A DNA stretch of 64,000 bases from Alphaproteobacteria bacterium (GCA_016125165.1 WGMH01000001.1:124001-188000); one strand, 5' to 3'; shown: positions 26,220-35,325, numbered from the stretch's first letter. Numbers and translations: made by a program. Notes: generated from the letters alone by a model not told the origin.

Positions 26220-26795
26220 TCAGGCTTCCTGCGAACCGCTTTGACGGGGCGACAACCAGCCCTCCGCGCGCGAAAGATCGCGGTCAATCTGCGCCATGGT
26301 TTTGGAGAGGTCTTCGCCATCTTCCACCCACACCGGCACGGCGCGCGCCAGAATGATCGCGAAGCCGATGGATTTGGCGGCGGAGAGCGGACCCTTGTCG
26401 GCGCCGGCAAGCGCGAGCAGCCATTGCGACGCCGCCACCGCATCGGAACGCAGCGCGATGAGCGCGAAAGGATCGCGCTTCAATCCATCGGACAGCGAAC
26501 GGATCGCCTTCCTGTGCGGAGCGAGCACATCGAACCATGCCATCGCCACATCGAACATGCGGCTGCGCAGATCTTCGGATGCTTCGGGCGTATGGCTTTC
26601 CGCGACCGCCGCACCGAAGCGTTTGAGCAGAAGGCCAACCACCGCCTCACGTGATGGCGCGAGCGTGAACATCTCTTTCATCGGCACGCGCGCGGCCTTG
26701 GCCATGGCGGTGAGCGACAGATCGGCCCACGGCGTTTTGGCGAGCAGCTTCAGGGCCGCATCGGTAAGACGCTTTTCGGGGTCAGTTTTGGCCAT
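26220..26795 (-). CDS. TetR family-like transcriptional regulator
   Basis: A 191-residue protein with an N-terminal TetR-type helix-turn-helix: RLTDAALKLLAKTPWADLSLTAMAKAARVPMKEMF corresponds to helices 1-3, with recognition helix VPMKEMFTLAPSRE less canonical than usual. The C-terminal all-helical part is the ligand/dimer domain; the segment FDVLAPHRKAIRSLSDGLKRDPF resembles the COQ9-like/TetR group found in alphaproteobacteria. A role near ubiquinone synthesis, as for COQ9-type proteins, is an alternative to DNA binding. It is downstream of proC on the same strand but separated by hairpins. Confidence 0.75.
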   Translation of the reverse strand: MAKTDPEKRLTDAALKLLAKTPWADLSLTAMAKAARVPMKEMFTLAPSREAVVGLLLKRFGAAVAESHTPEASEDLRSRMFDVAMAWFDVLAPHRKAIRSLSDGLKRDPFALIALRSDAVAASQWLLALAGADKGPLSAAKSIGFAIILARAVPVWVEDGEDLSKTMAQIDRDLSRAEGWLSPRQSGSQEA

Positions 26796-26837
26796 GGGTC
26801 ATGGTGCGCGGGGTGAGTGGCGATAACAAGTACGAGC

Positions 26838-26906
26838 GGGGGCAAGCGAGCCCCCACCCGAAAAATCCTGCGCTCCGGATTTTTCGACCTCCCCACAAGG
26901 GGGAGG
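26838..26906. terminator. Cluster of three hairpins between proC and the TetR gene
   Basis: Three successive inverted repeats: GGGGGC/GCCCCC, then CGAAAAATCC/GGATTTTTCG with a TTTTT side, then CCTCCCC/GGGGAGG. The middle one has the A/T-rich flank of a bidirectional terminator and lies just after the proC stop codon on the minus strand. The outer ones resemble widely dispersed CTCCCC...GGGGAG intergenic repeats. Confidence 0.55.
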
Positions 26907-26914
26907 TGAAATCG

Positions 26915-27721
26915 CTATTTGCCCAATTCCTTGCCGCGTTTGGTGGCGGCGGCGACGGCGCGGTGCATGAGCTTCGGCAAACCGTTCCTGGCCATCAGCA
27001 CCTTCAGCGCCGCTTCGGTGGTGCCGCCCTTGCTTGTGACATCGCGGCGCAGATCACCGGGCGGGCGCGGATCGGCATCAAGGAGCGCGCCGGAGCCCGA
27101 CACCATGGCGCGCGCCAATCGCTCGGAGGCTTCGCGCGGCAGGCCCATCGCCTCGCCTGCATCGGCCAGCGCTTCGACCATCAGGAACACATAGGCGGGG
27201 CCGGAACCGGAGACGGCAGTGACCGCGTCGATCATGGATTCCTTCGGCACCCACAGCGTTTCACCGAGGGCTGTGAGAAGTTTCTCGGCGAGCGTTCTGT
27301 CCTTCGACGATATCTCGCGGCCCGCATAGAGCGCACTGATGCCCTTGCGGATGGCGCCCGGGGTGTTGGGCATGGCGCGCACGATCCGCGCCTTCCTGCC
27401 CCACGCCTTGCGCATCAACGCGATGTTGGAGCCCGCCGCGATGGAGATCATCAGCGCGCCCGCTTTGGCGATGGGCGCAAGCGCGGCGGCTTCCACCTTC
27501 AAGACTTGCGGTTTCATGGCGACGACGCAGGCTGCGAAGCGCTTGCCCGTCACCGCAGCAACAGATGTGTGGAGCGCGATGCCGTGGTTCCGGGCGAGCG
27601 CACGCAGCGCTGGCGACGGCGAAGGTTCCACCACCGTGATGGCGCCGGCCCTGCCTTCGATCCAGCCGCGCAGAAGCGCCCCGCCCATGCGGCCCGCACC
27701 GATCAGAAGCAAGGCGGCCAC
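26915..27721 (-). CDS. proC: Pyrroline-5-carboxylate reductase
   Basis: Final enzyme of proline synthesis, reducing pyrroline-5-carboxylate with NAD(P)H. The 268-residue protein opens with a Rossmann motif LLIGAGRMGGALLRGW, has the VVAMKPQVL and RAMPNTPGAIRKG blocks, and the C-terminal dimer/active-site signature VTAVSGSGPAYVFLMVEALADAG followed by KGGTTEAALKVL. It is the upstream neighbour of the TetR-like gene and downstream of a ybjN-like gene on the same strand; in many alphaproteobacteria YbjN and ProC are adjacent. Confidence 0.95.
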   Translation of the reverse strand: MAALLLIGAGRMGGALLRGWIEGRAGAITVVEPSPSPALRALARNHGIALHTSVAAVTGKRFAACVVAMKPQVLKVEAAALAPIAKAGALMISIAAGSNIALMRKAWGRKARIVRAMPNTPGAIRKGISALYAGREISSKDRTLAEKLLTALGETLWVPKESMIDAVTAVSGSGPAYVFLMVEALADAGEAMGLPREASERLARAMVSGSGALLDADPRPPGDLRRDVTSKGGTTEAALKVLMARNGLPKLMHRAVAAATKRGKELGK

Positions 27722-27852
27722 GATTCAACCCTTCGCCTGATCGCCCGCGCGATGCGGACGATTTCCCGCCACACAGAAAGGGAAATGGATCGCCCGGACA
27801 AGCCGGGTGATGACGGATTGGTGGACCTGCCGTGATGGAGCTTGCCCGATGC

Positions 27853-28356
27853 CTAGGCCTGGCCCTGACATTCGAGGACCGCGGCGGCCATCGCCTCTTC
27901 CGCGCTCTTGCCGCCCCACAGCACGAACTGGAAGGCGGGGTAGTAATATTCGCAGGCCTCAACCGCGAGATTGAGCAGCGCCTCGCACTGGGCCGGGCTG
28001 ACGCCCGATTCCGGGAAGATCATGGCGTGGCGGAAGATCAGCGCGCCGTCTTCCGGCCACAGGTCAAAATGGCCGATCCACAGCTTTGCGTTGATGTGCA
28101 TAAGCAGTTCGGCCACATCGGAGCGGCGCTTCTCGTCGCTCACCCGCATGTCGAAGGCGCTGGACAGATGCAGCGACTGCAGATCGTCCCGCCACGTGAA
28201 GCTGAAATGGTGATCGCACCAGCGGCCAGAGACCGAAAGATTCAATTCGTCGCGATTGCTGCGTTCGAACGGCCAGCCATTATCCTCCACCGTCGCCTCG
28301 AGCATGTCGATCGGATGGGGGGCGGCGACAGTTTGATCCTGGTAGGCAAGGCTCAT
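27853..28356 (-). CDS. YbjN domain-containing protein
   Basis: A 167-residue cytoplasmic protein of the YbjN family, a fold related to type III secretion chaperones. The typical pattern is visible: HPIDMLEATVEDNGWPFERSN, a two-strand region with LHLSSAFDMRVSDEKR, then LLMHINAKLWIGHFDLWPEDG and VSPAQCEALLNLAVEACEYYYPAFQFVLWGG. Start at 28356 is fixed by AAGGAG seven bases upstream; an ATG at 28413 is less likely. Proposed roles of YbjN proteins as stress modulators are not settled. It lies directly upstream of proC. Confidence 0.85.
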   Translation of the reverse strand: MSLAYQDQTVAAPHPIDMLEATVEDNGWPFERSNRDELNLSVSGRWCDHHFSFTWRDDLQSLHLSSAFDMRVSDEKRRSDVAELLMHINAKLWIGHFDLWPEDGALIFRHAMIFPESGVSPAQCEALLNLAVEACEYYYPAFQFVLWGGKSAEEAMAAAVLECQGQA

Positions 28357-28480
28357 CCCGAACTCCTTGTCGCGGGCGTGCTGAAAACGAAGCACCTGAG
28401 ACCAACCTGACACAAGATTTTGTGGGGCGGCAAGAGTCCGGCACCCATCGATATTGGGAGCAATCAGGAACCCACAGCTT

Positions 28481-28744
28481 TCAGGATTCCGATTTGTTCT
28501 CCTTCAGCGCCGCTTCAAGCACGGCGATGCGCTTCTCGAGACTCTCGTTTTCGGAACGGGCCTTCGCGGCCATCGCCTTCACCGCTTCGAACTCTTCGCG
28601 CGGCACGAAATCCATGTCGGCAACCAGCTTCTCCAGCCGGTGCTTCACGAACGTGTCGATCTCGCCACGAACGCTCTGGGCCGCGCCTGCTGCGTCGGTG
28701 AACAGACGGGCAAAGCCGTCGAGGATGGGGTTATCGGTCTGCAT
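28481..28744 (-). CDS. ubiK: Ubiquinone biosynthesis accessory factor UbiK
   Basis: An 87-residue helical protein of the BMFP/UbiK (YqiC) family. The N-terminal amphipathic part (FARLFTDAAGAAQSVRGEI) is followed by a C-terminal coiled coil (REEFEAVKAMAAKARSENESLEKRIAVLEAAL) that trimerises. UbiK assists the aerobic ubiquinone-synthesis complex at the membrane by binding UbiJ. Position divergent from lgt is typical for alphaproteobacteria. The length fits the family exactly. Confidence 0.88.
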   Translation of the reverse strand: MQTDNPILDGFARLFTDAAGAAQSVRGEIDTFVKHRLEKLVADMDFVPREEFEAVKAMAAKARSENESLEKRIAVLEAALKENKSES

Positions 28745-28760
28745 GGCCCCACATTACCAA

Positions 28761-28846
28761 GGCGCAAGGCGAATGGCGAATGGGGGCAATCGCCGCGCCT
28801 TTGCCTTTTGAGGCCCCATTGGCTATTCGCTAATCGCCATTCGCCT
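28761..28846. repeat. Inverted repeat between ubiK and lgt
   Basis: GGCGAATGGCGAATGGGG on the left is mirrored by CCCCATTGG, CTATTCGC and ATCGCCATTCGCC on the right, with internal short direct repeats of GCGAAT/ATTCGC. The repeat lies within the divergent promoter region, so it may influence both genes or be a stray palindromic element. Confidence 0.6.
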
Positions 28847-28857
28847 GACGGCCGCCG

Positions 28858-29787
28858 ATGCTTCTTGCCGCGCTGACCTTCCCCAACATCGATCCGGTTC
28901 TGATTCATCTGGGGCCGCTGGCGATCCGCTGGTACTCGCTCTCCTACATCGCGATGCTGCTGCTCGGCTGGTGGCTGATCGCGCGGATGCTCGCCGAAAA
29001 AGCGCTGTGGACGAATCCGCCCTTCAAGGGCAAGCCGCCCGCGACCGCCGACGACATCGGCGATCTGGTGGTGTGGGTAACCCTGGGCGTGATTCTGGGC
29101 GGGCGGATAGGCTGGGTGATCTTCTACGGCACCATCCTGTGCAGCGTGACACCCGATGCCACCGGCATGTGTCACGGGCTGCCGGGCGAATTCCTCACCA
29201 ACCCCATCCGCATCGTCGCGGCGTGGGATGGCGGCATGTCGTTTCACGGCGGATTGATCGGCGTGGTGGTGTCGCTTCTGTGGTTCGCGCGCCGCCACAA
29301 GCTCGACCCCTTCAAGATCGGCGATCTGCTTGCCGTGGCCGCACCCATCGGCATGTTCCTCGTGCGCATCGCCAATTTCATCAACGGCGAATTGTGGGGA
29401 CGGCCGACCGATGTGCCGTGGGCGATGGTGTTCTGCAACGAGCAGATCCTGCGCACCTATAACGGCATCTGCCCGGCAGGAATGGAACCGCGCCATCCAA
29501 GCCAGCTTTATGAAGCGGGCCTCGAAGGCATTCTTCTGTTCATCATCATGCAGGTTTGTCTGCGCGTCTTGCGCATGCACGAGAAGCCGGGACTTCTGAC
29601 CGCCGTGATGTTCTTCTGCTATGGCACCTTCCGCATCATCGTGGAGTTTTTCCGCGAACCGGACGCGCCGTTCGTCGGGCCGGTGACGATGGGCCAATCG
29701 CTTTCGGCGCTGATGTGGGCGGCGGCGGCGTTCTTCTTCTGGTATGCGCTGATGCGCAAACCCGCACCAATCAAACGCACGACATGA
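28858..29787 (+). CDS. lgt: Prolipoprotein diacylglyceryl transferase
   Basis: Inner-membrane enzyme that attaches diacylglycerol from phosphatidylglycerol to the lipobox cysteine of prelipoproteins, the first step in lipoprotein maturation. The 309-residue protein has seven or so membrane helices, the start FPNIDPVLIHLGPLAIRWY, the Lgt signature GGRIGWVIFYG, HGGLIGVVVS, and GRPTDVPWA followed by PRHPSQLYEAGLEG with conserved histidine and glutamate. Stop overlaps the next gene by ATGA. Confidence 0.97.
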   Translation: MLLAALTFPNIDPVLIHLGPLAIRWYSLSYIAMLLLGWWLIARMLAEKALWTNPPFKGKPPATADDIGDLVVWVTLGVILGGRIGWVIFYGTILCSVTPDATGMCHGLPGEFLTNPIRIVAAWDGGMSFHGGLIGVVVSLLWFARRHKLDPFKIGDLLAVAAPIGMFLVRIANFINGELWGRPTDVPWAMVFCNEQILRTYNGICPAGMEPRHPSQLYEAGLEGILLFIIMQVCLRVLRMHEKPGLLTAVMFFCYGTFRIIVEFFREPDAPFVGPVTMGQSLSALMWAAAAFFFWYALMRKPAPIKRTT

Positions 29788-30845
29788 ATGCGCTGGGCCG
29801 GAAGATCGCGGCGCTGATCGCAGCCGAAGGCCCGATCACCGTGGCGCAATACATGACCATCGCGCTGCACGATCCCAAACATGGCTATTACGCCACGCGC
29901 GATCCCTTCGGCACAGACGGCGATTTCATCACCGCGCCGGAAGTGAGCCAGATGTTCGGCGAGCTGATCGGGCTTTCGCTGGTGCAGGCGTGGGAAGATC
30001 GCGGACGGCCCGATTTCTTTCATCTGCTTGAGCTTGGGCCAGGACGCGGCACCCTGATGGCCGACATGCTGCGCGCCGCCAGGGTGCGCCCGCAATTTCT
30101 GGAAGCGGCGCAGATCACGCTGATCGAATCGAGTACGCATCTGCGCGGCGTGCAGAAGAAAACGCTCGAAGGATTCGACATTGCCTGGCACGACACGCTG
30201 GACGCGGTGCCGATGGGTACGCCGGTGTTTCTTGTCGCCAATGAATTTCTCGATGCGCTGCCGATCCGCCAGTTCATCTTCGCGGAAGGCGGCTGGCACG
30301 AACGCCTCGTTTCGGCAGACGCGGAGCGGCTCTATTTCGGGCTCTCGCCGGATCAGGCACAGATCCCCGGCCTGCCGCGCATGGCCGAAGACGGCGCCGT
30401 GATCGAGATCAACCTGCCTGCGCTCGCGCTGGCGCATGGCCTTGCCACGCGCATCCGCGAAGACGGCGGCGCGGCGCTGTTCATTGATTACGGCCACGCC
30501 GAAAGCGCTTATGGCAACACGTTTCAGGCGGTGAAGGCGCATGAATATGCCGATCCGCTGGAGGCGCCGGGCGACGCGGACCTCACCGCCCATGTCGATT
30601 TCGGCGCGTTCGCGCGCTATGCGCGGGCCAGCGGCGCGGCAGCAGGCACGGCGACGCCGCAGGGGGTGTTTCTGCACCGGCTCGGCATCGCGGCGCGGGC
30701 GACGCGTTTGAAAGAAGTGGCCCCCGCCGAAGACATCGACGCGGCGGTGGAGCGGCTGACCGGCGAGGACGAAATGGGCACGCTGTTCAAGGCGATCGGA
30801 ATCACCCAACCCGGCACCCCGCCCATTCCGGGGCTGGATCCATGA
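29784..30845 (+). CDS. SAM-dependent methyltransferase, NDUFAF7/MidA family
   Basis: A 353-residue class I methyltransferase of the DUF185 family, whose mitochondrial member NDUFAF7 (MidA) symmetrically dimethylates an arginine of the NDUFS2 subunit of complex I. Visible blocks: ITVAQYMTIALHDPKHGYY, ITAPEVSQMFGELIG, the SAM-binding LELGPGRGTLMADMLR, and FLVANEFLDALPIRQF. A link to complex I assembly is inference from the family. The gene is coupled by ATGA overlaps to lgt upstream and pgeF downstream. Confidence 0.92.
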   Translation: MNALGRKIAALIAAEGPITVAQYMTIALHDPKHGYYATRDPFGTDGDFITAPEVSQMFGELIGLSLVQAWEDRGRPDFFHLLELGPGRGTLMADMLRAARVRPQFLEAAQITLIESSTHLRGVQKKTLEGFDIAWHDTLDAVPMGTPVFLVANEFLDALPIRQFIFAEGGWHERLVSADAERLYFGLSPDQAQIPGLPRMAEDGAVIEINLPALALAHGLATRIREDGGAALFIDYGHAESAYGNTFQAVKAHEYADPLEAPGDADLTAHVDFGAFARYARASGAAAGTATPQGVFLHRLGIAARATRLKEVAPAEDIDAAVERLTGEDEMGTLFKAIGITQPGTPPIPGLDP

Positions 30846-31609
30846 ACATCGCGCACGCCAAAACCTTTGCCGCGCTTTCCGGAATCAGACACGGCTTCTT
30901 CGGACGGAAAGGCGGCGTTTCCACCGGCATCTTCGCATCCCTCAATTGCGGACCGGGATCGGGCGATGACCGCAGGGCGGTGATCGAGAATCGGGCGCGC
31001 GTGAAGGCGGCACTTGGCGCGGCACATCTCATCAATGTGCATCAGATCCACAGCCCCAAGGTGGTGACGGTGGATGCGGCATGGACGCTGGGCGAAGGCC
31101 CCGAAGCCGACGCGATGGCGACGAGCGTGCCCGGCATCGCCCTTGGCATTCTCACCGCCGATTGCGCGCCAGTGCTGTTCGCAGATGCAGAGGCGCGCGT
31201 GATCGGCGCCGCACATGCCGGGTGGAAGGGCGCGATTTCCGGCGTGCTGGAATCCACGATCGAAGCGATGGAAGCGCTGGGGGCGCGGCGCGCGGCGATC
31301 CGCGCCGCCGTCGGTCCCTGCATCAGCCAGGAGAATTATGAAGTGGGACCCGAATTTCGCGACCGCTTCATCGCGGCCGATTCGCAGACCGCGCGATTCT
31401 TCATACCGTCGGACAGGCCGGAGCATTTCCGCTTCGCGCTCGAATCATATGTGAAGGCGCGGCTGGGACCGATGGCGCTTGCCTCGGTGGAGGCACTCGG
31501 CCTGTGCACCTACGCCGCAGACGCGGACTATTTCAGCTTCCGTCGCGCCACCCATCGCGGCGAAAAGGACTATGGCCGCCAGATATCCACGATCCTGTTG
31601 CGGGATTGA
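30842..31609 (+). CDS. pgeF: Peptidoglycan editing factor PgeF (YfiH/laccase-domain)
   Basis: A 255-residue zinc enzyme of the DUF152 family. PgeF removes wrongly incorporated L-Ser in place of L-Ala from cytoplasmic muropeptide precursors. The metal ligands are visible: HQIHSPKV (His), TADCAPVLF (Cys), and [11 protein letters not shown] (His), with [14 protein letters not shown] completing the active site. The older name, multicopper polyphenol oxidase, is still used. Overlaps the methyltransferase by ATGA, third gene of the lgt operon. Confidence 0.93.
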   Translation: MNIAHAKTFAALSGIRHGFFGRKGGVSTGIFASLNCGPGSGDDRRAVIENRARVKAALGAAHLINVHQIHSPKVVTVDAAWTLGEGPEADAMATSVPGIALGILTADCAPVLFADAEARVIGAAHAGWKGAISGVLESTIEAMEALGARRAAIRAAVGPCISQENYEVGPEFRDRFIAADSQTARFFIPSDRPEHFRFALESYVKARLGPMALASVEALGLCTYAADADYFSFRRATHRGEKDYGRQISTILLRD

Positions 31610-31728
31610 GTTCGCGCGCCCGGATTGGTGCGAATTTGCCACGCCGAACGCGTTTACCCGTCCCGCTCCACTTGCTAGTAAGAGCCACGGGTTCACCAAA
31701 CCTTCAAATGCAGAGGACCGGCGCTTCC

Positions 31729-32688
31729 ATGAGCAATGCGGGCGATGTGCGGGGCATGAAGCTATTGGCCGGAAACTCCAACAAGGAGTTGGCCGACGCC
31801 ATCGGGCAATACCTGAAGCTGCCGATGACGAAGGCCGATGTGCGCCGCTTCGCGGACATGGAAGTTTTCGTAGAGATCAAGGAAAACGTCCGTGGCGAGG
31901 ACATGTTCGTGATCCAGTCCACGAGCTTTCCGGCCAACGACAATCTGATGGAATTGCTCATCATCATCGATGCGCTGAAGCGCGCCAGCGCCCGGCGCAT
32001 CACCGCGGTGATCCCCTATTTCGGCTATGCGCGGCAGGACCGCAAAGTGGGCCCGCGCACGCCCATCTCCGCCAAGCTCGTCGCCAATCTCATCACCGAG
32101 GCGGGCGCGGATCGCGTTCTGACCGTCGATCTGCACGCCGGGCAGATCCAGGGCTTCTTCGATATCCCGACCGACAATCTTTATGCCGCGCCGGTGATCG
32201 TGAAGGACATTCTGGACTATCTCGGCAACGACAATCTGATGGTGGTTTCCCCCGACGTGGGCGGCGTGGTGCGCGCCCGCGCGCTGGCCAAGCGGCTGGG
32301 CGCAAACCTCGCCATCGTGGACAAGCGCCGCGAACGGGCCGGCGAATCCGAAGTGATGAACATCATCGGCGACGTCGAGGGGCGCTCCTGCGTGCTGGTG
32401 GACGACATCGTCGATTCCGGCGGCACGATCTGCAACGCCGCCGAGGCGCTGCTGAAGAACGGCGCGAAGGACGTTTGCGCCTATGCCACGCATGGCGTGC
32501 TTTCGGGCGGCGCGGTGGCGCGCATTCAGGCCTCCAAGCTGAAATCCATGGTGGTGACCGATTCCATCGCCGCGACGCAGGATGTGGCCAAGTGCCCGAA
32601 CATTCGCCGCATCTCCATCGCCCCGCTGATCGGCGAAGCCATGCGCCGCATCAACAGCGATGAAAGCGTGTCGAGCCTGTTTGATTGA
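31729..32688 (+). CDS. prs: Ribose-phosphate pyrophosphokinase
   Basis: Makes PRPP from ribose-5-phosphate and ATP for purine, pyrimidine, histidine and tryptophan synthesis; the apt product in this window also uses PRPP. Key parts: [10 protein letters not shown], the catalytic-loop region [19 protein letters not shown], the signature [18 protein letters not shown], and the PRPP-binding [14 protein letters not shown]. The ATG at 31729 gives 319 residues; 31708 and 31756 are alternatives. A separate promoter is likely as 119 bases precede it. Confidence 0.96.
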   Translation: MSNAGDVRGMKLLAGNSNKELADAIGQYLKLPMTKADVRRFADMEVFVEIKENVRGEDMFVIQSTSFPANDNLMELLIIIDALKRASARRITAVIPYFGYARQDRKVGPRTPISAKLVANLITEAGADRVLTVDLHAGQIQGFFDIPTDNLYAAPVIVKDILDYLGNDNLMVVSPDVGGVVRARALAKRLGANLAIVDKRRERAGESEVMNIIGDVEGRSCVLVDDIVDSGGTICNAAEALLKNGAKDVCAYATHGVLSGGAVARIQASKLKSMVVTDSIAATQDVAKCPNIRRISIAPLIGEAMRRINSDESVSSLFD

Positions 32689-32831
32689 GGGCTGCCGAAA
32701 GTCGTACGCAATCTTGGCTTCATTGACAGGCGTTCTCTGCGCAATGCCGCTGGTCCGCTACGCATAAGCCATTCGCTTTGCTATTGAGAAATTAGCTGTA
32801 GAATGTCTTCCTATTTATAGGGGGTATAACA

Positions 32832-33632
32832 ATGTCCCGCATTCCCGCGAGGGTTTCCACGCGCATTACGCAGCAGGTGAAGAAGTTTCAGCAATCAATC
32901 GCAGATGCCTCCAAGAGAGACATTAACGAGTCCGACACTGCCCGCATGGTTGCCGAAATGATCGGCGAGGTCATGGGGTACGACAAACTCCAAGAAATAA
33001 CTGCCGAGTTCGCAATTCGGGGAGCCTACGCCGATTTTGCTGTGCGCGTGAAGAACGACATACGTTTCTTCGTCGAAGTAAAGGCTGCAAACATTGAACT
33101 CAAAGAGTCCCATGTCACACAAGTCATCAACTATGGTGCCAATCAGGGCGTGGACTGGGCCATCCTTACTAACGGCAGCCGTTGGCAGGCATACAGGATC
33201 ACCTACGGCAAGCCGGTAGATCGCGTACTCGTGATGGATATAGATCTGGCGACTGCAACCGCCAAGTCCGATGACGTGATTGAGTTCTTTGGAAATTTAA
33301 GCCGTGAAGTTTTCACGTCATCCTCGATGACGCAAGTTTTTCAGGCAAAACAGGCAATGGGTAAATACTCCATCGCAGCAATTCTGCTTTCCGATCCCGT
33401 CGTTGCGATGGTCCGAAGAGAACTGCGGAGACTTGCGGACGGCATCAACCCCGATCCCGAACAAATCCGTTCGTTGATAGAAGAACAAGTTATCAAGAGA
33501 GAGTTGATCGAAGGGGACGAAGCGAAAGCAGCGGCTAAGGCCGTGCGAAGGGCCTTGAAGAGATCGCTTAGAGAGCGAACTGCGGCACAAACGCCGGAGA
33601 TAAAACAGCCGCCACAAAAGCAGCCAGGTTAG
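32832..33632 (+). CDS. Orphan HsdR N-terminal-like (PD-(D/E)XK nuclease-fold) protein
   Basis: A 266-residue protein whose first half matches the N-terminal nuclease domain of type I restriction enzyme R subunits: ARMVAEMIGEVMGYDKLQEI, then AIRGAYADFAVRV and FFVEVKAANIEL, giving the catalytic D-x(n)-E-x-K triad, followed by THVTQVINYGANQ-like and DWAILTNGSRWQAYRI. No HsdM, HsdS or helicase is nearby. The C-terminal half is helical and basic, ending in a Gln/Pro/Lys tail. GC is lower than in the flanking genes, suggesting transfer. A role in defence or DNA repair is possible but unproven. Confidence 0.85.
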   Translation: MSRIPARVSTRITQQVKKFQQSIADASKRDINESDTARMVAEMIGEVMGYDKLQEITAEFAIRGAYADFAVRVKNDIRFFVEVKAANIELKESHVTQVINYGANQGVDWAILTNGSRWQAYRITYGKPVDRVLVMDIDLATATAKSDDVIEFFGNLSREVFTSSSMTQVFQAKQAMGKYSIAAILLSDPVVAMVRRELRRLADGINPDPEQIRSLIEEQVIKRELIEGDEAKAAAKAVRRALKRSLRERTAAQTPEIKQPPQKQPG

Positions 33633-33638
33633 CGCGCC

Positions 33639-34025
33639 ATGCCCACACCATCAGACGTCAAGAAGATAGCGCTTGCGCTTGAAGGTTCCACCGAAGTGGA
33701 TCATTGGGGGCGGCCGAGTTATCGCACCAAGAAACGCATCTTTGCGGTGATGCGGACCGACGGGCTTTGGCTGCATCTGCCCGAAGAGCGCAAGGAATTC
33801 CTGCTCGAAGCCGACCCGGATGTGTTCGTGCTCTACATGTGGGGCAAGACCAAGAACGTGATCGTGCAGATCGACAAGATTTCGAAGAAGGAACTGGAAG
33901 CGCTGATCCGCGAAGCGTGGACGCATGCCGCGCCGCCGCCGCCGAAAGTGAAGCCGGTGAAGGCGAAGGCTGCGAAAGCAAAGATTGCCAAGCCAAAGAC
34001 ACCCGTGAAGAAGCGGGCACGCTGA
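33639..34025 (+). CDS. MmcQ/YjbR family DNA-binding-like protein with a Lys/Ala/Pro-rich tail
   Basis: A 128-residue protein. Residues 1-95 are a MmcQ/YjbR (CyaY-fold) domain: LALEGSTEVDHWGRPSYRTK, LWLHLPEERKEFLLEADPDVF, and VIVQIDKISKKELEALIREAW. The last 30 residues are a histone-H1-like run of Lys, Ala and Pro (for example VKAKAAKAKIAKPK), which likely binds nucleic acid. It starts six bases after the HsdR-N gene, yet its GC content is host-like. Function of the family is poorly defined. Confidence 0.85.
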   Translation: MPTPSDVKKIALALEGSTEVDHWGRPSYRTKKRIFAVMRTDGLWLHLPEERKEFLLEADPDVFVLYMWGKTKNVIVQIDKISKKELEALIREAWTHAAPPPPKVKPVKAKAAKAKIAKPKTPVKKRAR

Positions 34026-34082
34026 CGCGGGTGTTCGCAGGGCACGCTACTCGCTTTGCCACGCCGCCCCTATAGTTGCGGA

Positions 34083-34445
34083 ATGGACAAGATCGACATC
34101 GCCGAGAAATTCGCGAAATTCTCCGAGCACTGGCGTCCCAAGGTGATCGCCAGCCTGAACGGGCAGGAAATGAAGCTGGTGAAAGTGCAAGGCACCTTTC
34201 CCTGGCACAGCCATGACGACATCGACGAGATGTTCATCGTGTGGCGCGGGCGCTTCCGCGTGGAATTCCGCGACCGCATCGTAGAGATGGAACCGGGCCA
34301 GATGGTCGTGGTGCCGCGCGGGGTGGAACACCGCACCGCCGCCGACGCAGAGGCCGAGGTGATGATCTTCGAACCCGCCGACGTGGTGAACACCGGCGGC
34401 GCCGCAACGAGCGGCTTCACCGCCCCGAAGGGGGTGCGGATTTAG
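34083..34445 (+). CDS. Cupin domain protein
   Basis: A 120-residue single cupin barrel. Motif 1 reads GTFPWHSHDDIDEMFIVWRG with the two histidines and glutamate that bind metal, and motif 2 is PGQMVVVPRGVEHRT with the final histidine. Small cupins of this type may be isomerases, dioxygenases or metabolite sensors. The ATG at 34083 is preferred to 34056 because the domain then begins with MDKIDIAEKFAKF. No metabolic context is given by neighbours. Confidence 0.88.
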   Translation: MDKIDIAEKFAKFSEHWRPKVIASLNGQEMKLVKVQGTFPWHSHDDIDEMFIVWRGRFRVEFRDRIVEMEPGQMVVVPRGVEHRTAADAEAEVMIFEPADVVNTGGAATSGFTAPKGVRI

Positions 34446-34549
34446 GCCCGTTGCCTTCTGGAACGCCTTCCGCTAAAAGCCTCGCCTTTCCAAGGGCCGG
34501 AAGGCGTCATCCCGCTGCCTAGCAGTGAGGAAAATCAAGGACTTACGCC

Positions 34550-35233
34550 ATGCGTCAGATGCAGGAACTGCGCGCCGAAGCGCGCACCGGAACGGGCAAG
34601 GGCCCGTCCTATCGCGTGCGCCAGCGCGGGCTCGTGCCCGGCGTGGTGTATGGCGGCGACGGCACGCCGGAAAACGTGGCGGTCAACGCCCGCGAACTGG
34701 AACGCCATGTCGAAACCGGCACCTTCCTGACGACGCTGTTCGCCCTCGACGTGGACGGCAAGAAGACCCGCGTGATCCCGCGCCAGCTGCAGCTGGACCC
34801 GGTGAGCGATCGCCCGGTGCATGTGGATTTCATGCGCCTGCCCGAAGGCGCCACCATCACGCTGAAGATCCCGGTGCGCTTCAAGGGCCAGCTGGAATCG
34901 CCGGGTCTGAAGCGCGGCGGCGTGCTCAACATCGTGCGCCACGAAGTGGAGCTGATCTGCCCCGCCGACATCATTCCGGAATTCATCGAAGGCGATCTGG
35001 CGGGCATGGAAGTTCATGACTCGCTGCACATCTCGCACTTCAAGCTGCCCGAAGGCGTGCGCCCCACTGTTGATCGCGATTTCACCATCGCTTCCATCGT
35101 GGCGCCCACCAGCGTGATCGAAGAACAGCGCGCCGCTGCTGCGGCCGCCGCCGCCACGGGCTCTGCTCCGGCCGCGGAAGAAGCCGCTGCTCCGGCCGCC
35201 GCGCCCGCCGCGAAGGCCGCCGAGAAGAAGTAA
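34550..35233 (+). CDS. rplY: 50S ribosomal protein L25 (Ctc type)
   Basis: Binds 5S rRNA in the large subunit. The 227-residue long form has the L25 beta-barrel (ELRAEARTGTGKGPSYRVRQ, VPGVVYGGDG, HVDFMRLPEG) and the C-terminal TL5/Ctc domain (PVRFKGQLESPGLKRGGVLN, ISHFKLPEGVRPT), followed by a low-complexity tail of about 50 residues made of Ala, Pro and Glu. Precedes pth, the standard rplY-pth-ychF order. A GCATCGC-TTCG-GCGATGC hairpin follows at 35243-35260. Confidence 0.95.
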   Translation: MRQMQELRAEARTGTGKGPSYRVRQRGLVPGVVYGGDGTPENVAVNARELERHVETGTFLTTLFALDVDGKKTRVIPRQLQLDPVSDRPVHVDFMRLPEGATITLKIPVRFKGQLESPGLKRGGVLNIVRHEVELICPADIIPEFIEGDLAGMEVHDSLHISHFKLPEGVRPTVDRDFTIASIVAPTSVIEEQRAAAAAAAATGSAPAAEEAAAPAAAPAAKAAEKK

Positions 35234-35325
35234 TCTGTCGGGGCATCGCTTCGGCGATGCACCTCCGGATGACGCGGCAGTCGCATGCCGTCATGGTGAG
35301 GTGCGAGTGAAATGGGCCCCCAGCC

